The notes under the pieces: model-generated
Told to the model about the DNA's origin: nothing
The model's database searches: none
Seen by the model: only the letters and a program-made list of their open reading frames with translations
Position numbers and translations under genes: made by a program
From: Megachile rotundata
Taxonomy: Eukaryota > Arthropoda > Insecta > Hymenoptera > Megachilidae
Assembly: GCF_050947335.1 (NCBI RefSeq)
Contig: NC_134997.1
Location: 806,001 to 870,000, forward strand
Reading direction: 5' to 3'
Length of the DNA stretch: 64,000 bases
Shown here: positions 61,380 through 64,000 of the stretch, in pieces
Numbering within the stretch: the stretch's first letter is position 1
Layout of the letters: each line of letters begins with the position of its first letter

Positions 61380-62940
61380 ATCGCAATCACACAATCGCAA
61401 ACACAATCGCAATCACACAAACACAATCACACAATCACAATCACACAATCACAATCACACAATCACAATCGCACAATCACAATCACACAATCACAATCAC
61501 ACAATCACAATCACACAATCACAATCACACAATCACAATCACACAATCACAATCACACAATCAAACAATCGCAATCAAACAATCGCAATCAAACAATCGC
61601 AATCACACAATCGCAATCACACAAACGCAATCACACAATCACAATCACACAATCGCAATCACAATCACAATCACACAATCGCGATCACACAATCACAATC
61701 ACACAATCACGACCACACAATCACGACCACACAATCACGACCACACTATCACGACCACACAATCACGAGTACACTATCACGATCACACAATCACGATCAC
61801 ACAATCACGATCACACAATCACGATCACACAATCACGATCACACAATCACGATCACACAATCACAATCACACAATCACGATCACACAATCACAATCACAC
61901 AACCACAACCACACAATCACACAGTCACAATCCCACAATCACGATCACACAATCACGACCACACAGTCACGATCACACAATCGCAATCACAATCCCACAA
62001 TCACAATCACAATCACACAATCACAGTCACACAATCACAATCAGACAACCACAACCGCACAATCACACAGTCACAATCCCACAATCAGGATCACACAATC
62101 ACGATCACACAATCACGATCACACAATCACGATCACACAATCACACCGTCACAATCCCACAATCACAATCACACAATCACGATCCCACAGTCACGATCCC
62201 ACAATCACGATCACACAATCACAATCACACAATCACGACCACACAATCACGACCACACAATCACGACCACACAATCACGTTCACACAATCACGATCACAC
62301 TATCACGATCACACAATCACGGTCACACAATCACGACCACACAATCACGATAACACAATCACGATCACACAATCACAATCACACAATCACAATCACACAA
62401 TCACAATCACACAATCACAATCACACAATCACAATCACACAATCACAATCACACAATCAAGACCACACAATCACGACCACACAATCACGATCACAAAATC
62501 ACGATTACACTATCACGATCACACAATCACGATCACACAATCACGATCACACAATCACGATCACACAATCACAATCACACAATCACGATCACACAATCTC
62601 AATCACACAACCACAACCACACAATCACACAGTCACAATCCCACAATCACGATCACACAATCACGATCACACAATCACACAATCACAATCACAATCACAC
62701 AATCGCGATTACGCAATCGCGATCACGCAATCGCGATCACGCAATCACGATCACACAATCACGATCACACAATCGCGATCACACAATCACGACCACACAA
62801 TCACACAGTCAAAATCCCACAATGACGATCACACTATCACGACCACACAGTCACGATCACACGATCACGATCACACTATCACGATCACCCTATCACGATC
62901 ACACAATCACAGTCTCACAATCACAATCACACGGTCACAC
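61380..62940 (+). repeat. Repeat E, further copy (unit-3 type)
   Basis: Matches 54,190-55,760 at offset 7,188 (GAGTACAC 61,767 against 54,579; GTTCAC 62,279 against 55,091), falling to 7,168 at AATGACGATC (62,822 against 55,654). It carries CACGTTCAC, AATCAAGACC and CGCGATTACGC, and a private CACGATAAC near 62,347. Confidence 0.83.
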
Positions 62941-64000
62941 AATCACAATCACAATCACAATCACAATCACACAATCACAGTCACGATCACACAATCACGA
63001 TCACACAATCACGATCACACAATCACAATCACACAATCACGATCACACAATCTCAATCACACAACCACAACCACACAATCACACAGTCACAATCCCACAA
63101 TCACGATCACACAATCACGATCACACAATCACACAATCACAATCACAATCACAATCACACAATCGCGATCACGCAATCGCGATCACGCAATCGCGATCAC
63201 GCAATCGCGATCACGCAATCACGATCACACTATCACGACCACACAGTCACGATCACACGATCACGATCACACTATCACGATCACCCTATCACGATCACAC
63301 AATCACAGTCACACAATCACAATCACACAGTCACACAATCACAATCACAATCACACAATCACAGTCACGATCACACAATCACAATCACACAATCACAATC
63401 CCACAATCACAATCACACAATCACAATCCCACAATCACAATCACACAATCACAGTCACACAGTCACACAATCACAATCACAATCACAATCACAATCACAA
63501 TCACACAATCACAGTCACGATCACACAATCACAATCACACAATCACAATCCCACAATCACGATCACCCAATCACGGTCACCCAATCACTATCACACGATC
63601 ACAATCACACGATCACAATCACACAATCACAATCACACAATCACAATCACACAATCACAATCACACAATCACAATCACACAATCACAATCATACGATCAC
63701 AATCACACAATCACAATCACACAATCACAATCACACAATCAAACAATCGCGATCAAACAATCGCGATCACACAATCGCGATCACACAATCGCGATCACAC
63801 AAACGCAATCACACAATCGCGATCGCACAATCGCGATCACACAATCACAATCACACAATCACAATCACACAATCAAACAATCGCAATCAAACAATCGCAA
63901 TCACACAATCGCAATCACACAATCGCAATCACACAATCGCAATCACACAATCGCAATGACACAATCGCAATCACACAATCGCAAACACAATCGCAATCAC
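62941..64000 (+). repeat. Short nested duplications at the right edge
   Basis: The AATCTCAATC segment of repeat E recurs 454 bp after its first occurrence (62,595 and 63,049) and the CACTATCACGACC chain recurs 396 bp on (62,833 and 63,229). A CpG-dense CGCGATCACGCAAT patch (63,166-63,215) and hexamer tracts lie between. It then follows the CGCGATC, AATCAAAC, AATCGC, caATGac, GCAAACAC order seen at 36,540-36,825, and the array continues past the window edge. Confidence 0.8.

Larger units (their letters stand above)
1..64000 (+). repeat. 14-bp satellite / mega-minisatellite array filling the window
   Basis: Every line of the window is built from the 14-bp unit CACAATCACACAAT or one-step variants of it, always in the same orientation. 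The unit is a 6-bp word (CACAAT) followed by an 8-bp word (CACACAAT). The canonical unit has A7 C5 T2 and no G on this strand, so the array is strongly strand-asymmetric. Common variants are CACGAT, CGCAAT, CGCGAT, CACAGT, CCCAAT, CAACCAC and AATCAAAC. I saw no inversion and no stretch of non-repeat DNA. Both ends of the window lie inside the array, so its full size is unknown and exceeds 64 kb. It resembles eukaryotic satellite DNA. I do not recognise the family or species. Confidence 0.97.

Noticed and set aside
1..64000. A real histidine-rich or silk-like structural protein gene
   Set aside because: The peptide repeat is the same in all frames, there are no flanking unique exons, splice signals or promoter, and no codon-position bias beyond the DNA repeat.
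1..64000. CRISPR array
   Set aside because: Units are contiguous 14-mers with no unique spacers, and no cas genes are present.
1..64000. Telomeric repeat array
   Set aside because: The unit does not match TTAGGG-type or other common telomere repeats, and the GT-rich strand has no runs of three G. Proximity to a telomere cannot be excluded.
1..64000. G-quadruplex or simple (CA)n Z-DNA tract
   Set aside because: No G-runs exist on either strand to form quadruplexes, and CACACA stretches are interrupted by AAT every 6-8 bp, too short for a strong Z-DNA call.
1..64000. Genes on the reverse strand
   Set aside because: AATCAC gives TGA on the reverse strand about twice per 14 bp and in all frames, so no reverse frame stays open for a useful length.

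Overview
The whole 64 kb window is one tandem-repeat array. I found no unique sequence, no credible gene, no RNA gene and no transposon. The building block is a 14-bp unit, CACAATCACACAAT, made of a 6-bp word (CACAAT) and an 8-bp word (CACACAAT) that normally alternate. It is read throughout in one orientation: the + strand is rich in A and C with few G, and the - strand is GT-rich. Variation is mostly single-base: CACGAT, CGCAAT, CGCGAT, CACAGT, CCCAAT, CAACCAC, AATCAAAC. This points to a eukaryotic satellite or mega-minisatellite, probably heterochromatic or subtelomeric DNA resolved by long reads. The species cannot be named from this sequence.

The variants are not scattered at random. They form ordered strings hundreds to thousands of bases long that recur, so the array has higher-order structure. 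Left part (1-7,860): 1-560 recurs at 5,776-6,335, and 2,388-3,240 recurs at 3,612-4,460. Left-centre: a block of about 7 kb (7,861-15,180) recurs at 16,984-23,875. It differs by rare substitutions, length changes in homogeneous runs, and at least one swapped segment. The two copies are separated by a local 574-bp tandem duplication. Centre (23,876-33,570): canonical runs and cassettes, then a tandem pair with a period near 1.72 kb (27,850-31,120). Right half: a 1.83-1.88 kb higher-order repeat in three tandem copies (35,354-40,930), with further copies near 54.2-56.4 kb and 61.4-62.9 kb. There is also a very similar pair of about 5.3 kb (42,500-47,960 and 48,975-54,240) offset by about 6.45 kb.

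Other layers include arrays of CACAATCACGATCG (a CGATCG palindrome every 14 bp), CpG-dense CGCGATCACGCAAT patches, pure CACAAT hexamer tracts, and homogeneous canonical runs that look like the sites of length change.

Long open frames exist on the + strand, up to about 2,700 codons, but they follow from the repeat. Because 14 is not a multiple of 3, all three forward frames give the same 14-residue repeat (TITITQSQSHNHNH) and contain no stop codon, while the reverse strand has TGA in every frame. I therefore annotate no CDS. The interest here lies in how the array evolves: amplification, unequal exchange, gene conversion, and possible CpG decay. All alignments were made by eye, so block edges are approximate, usually within tens of bases.
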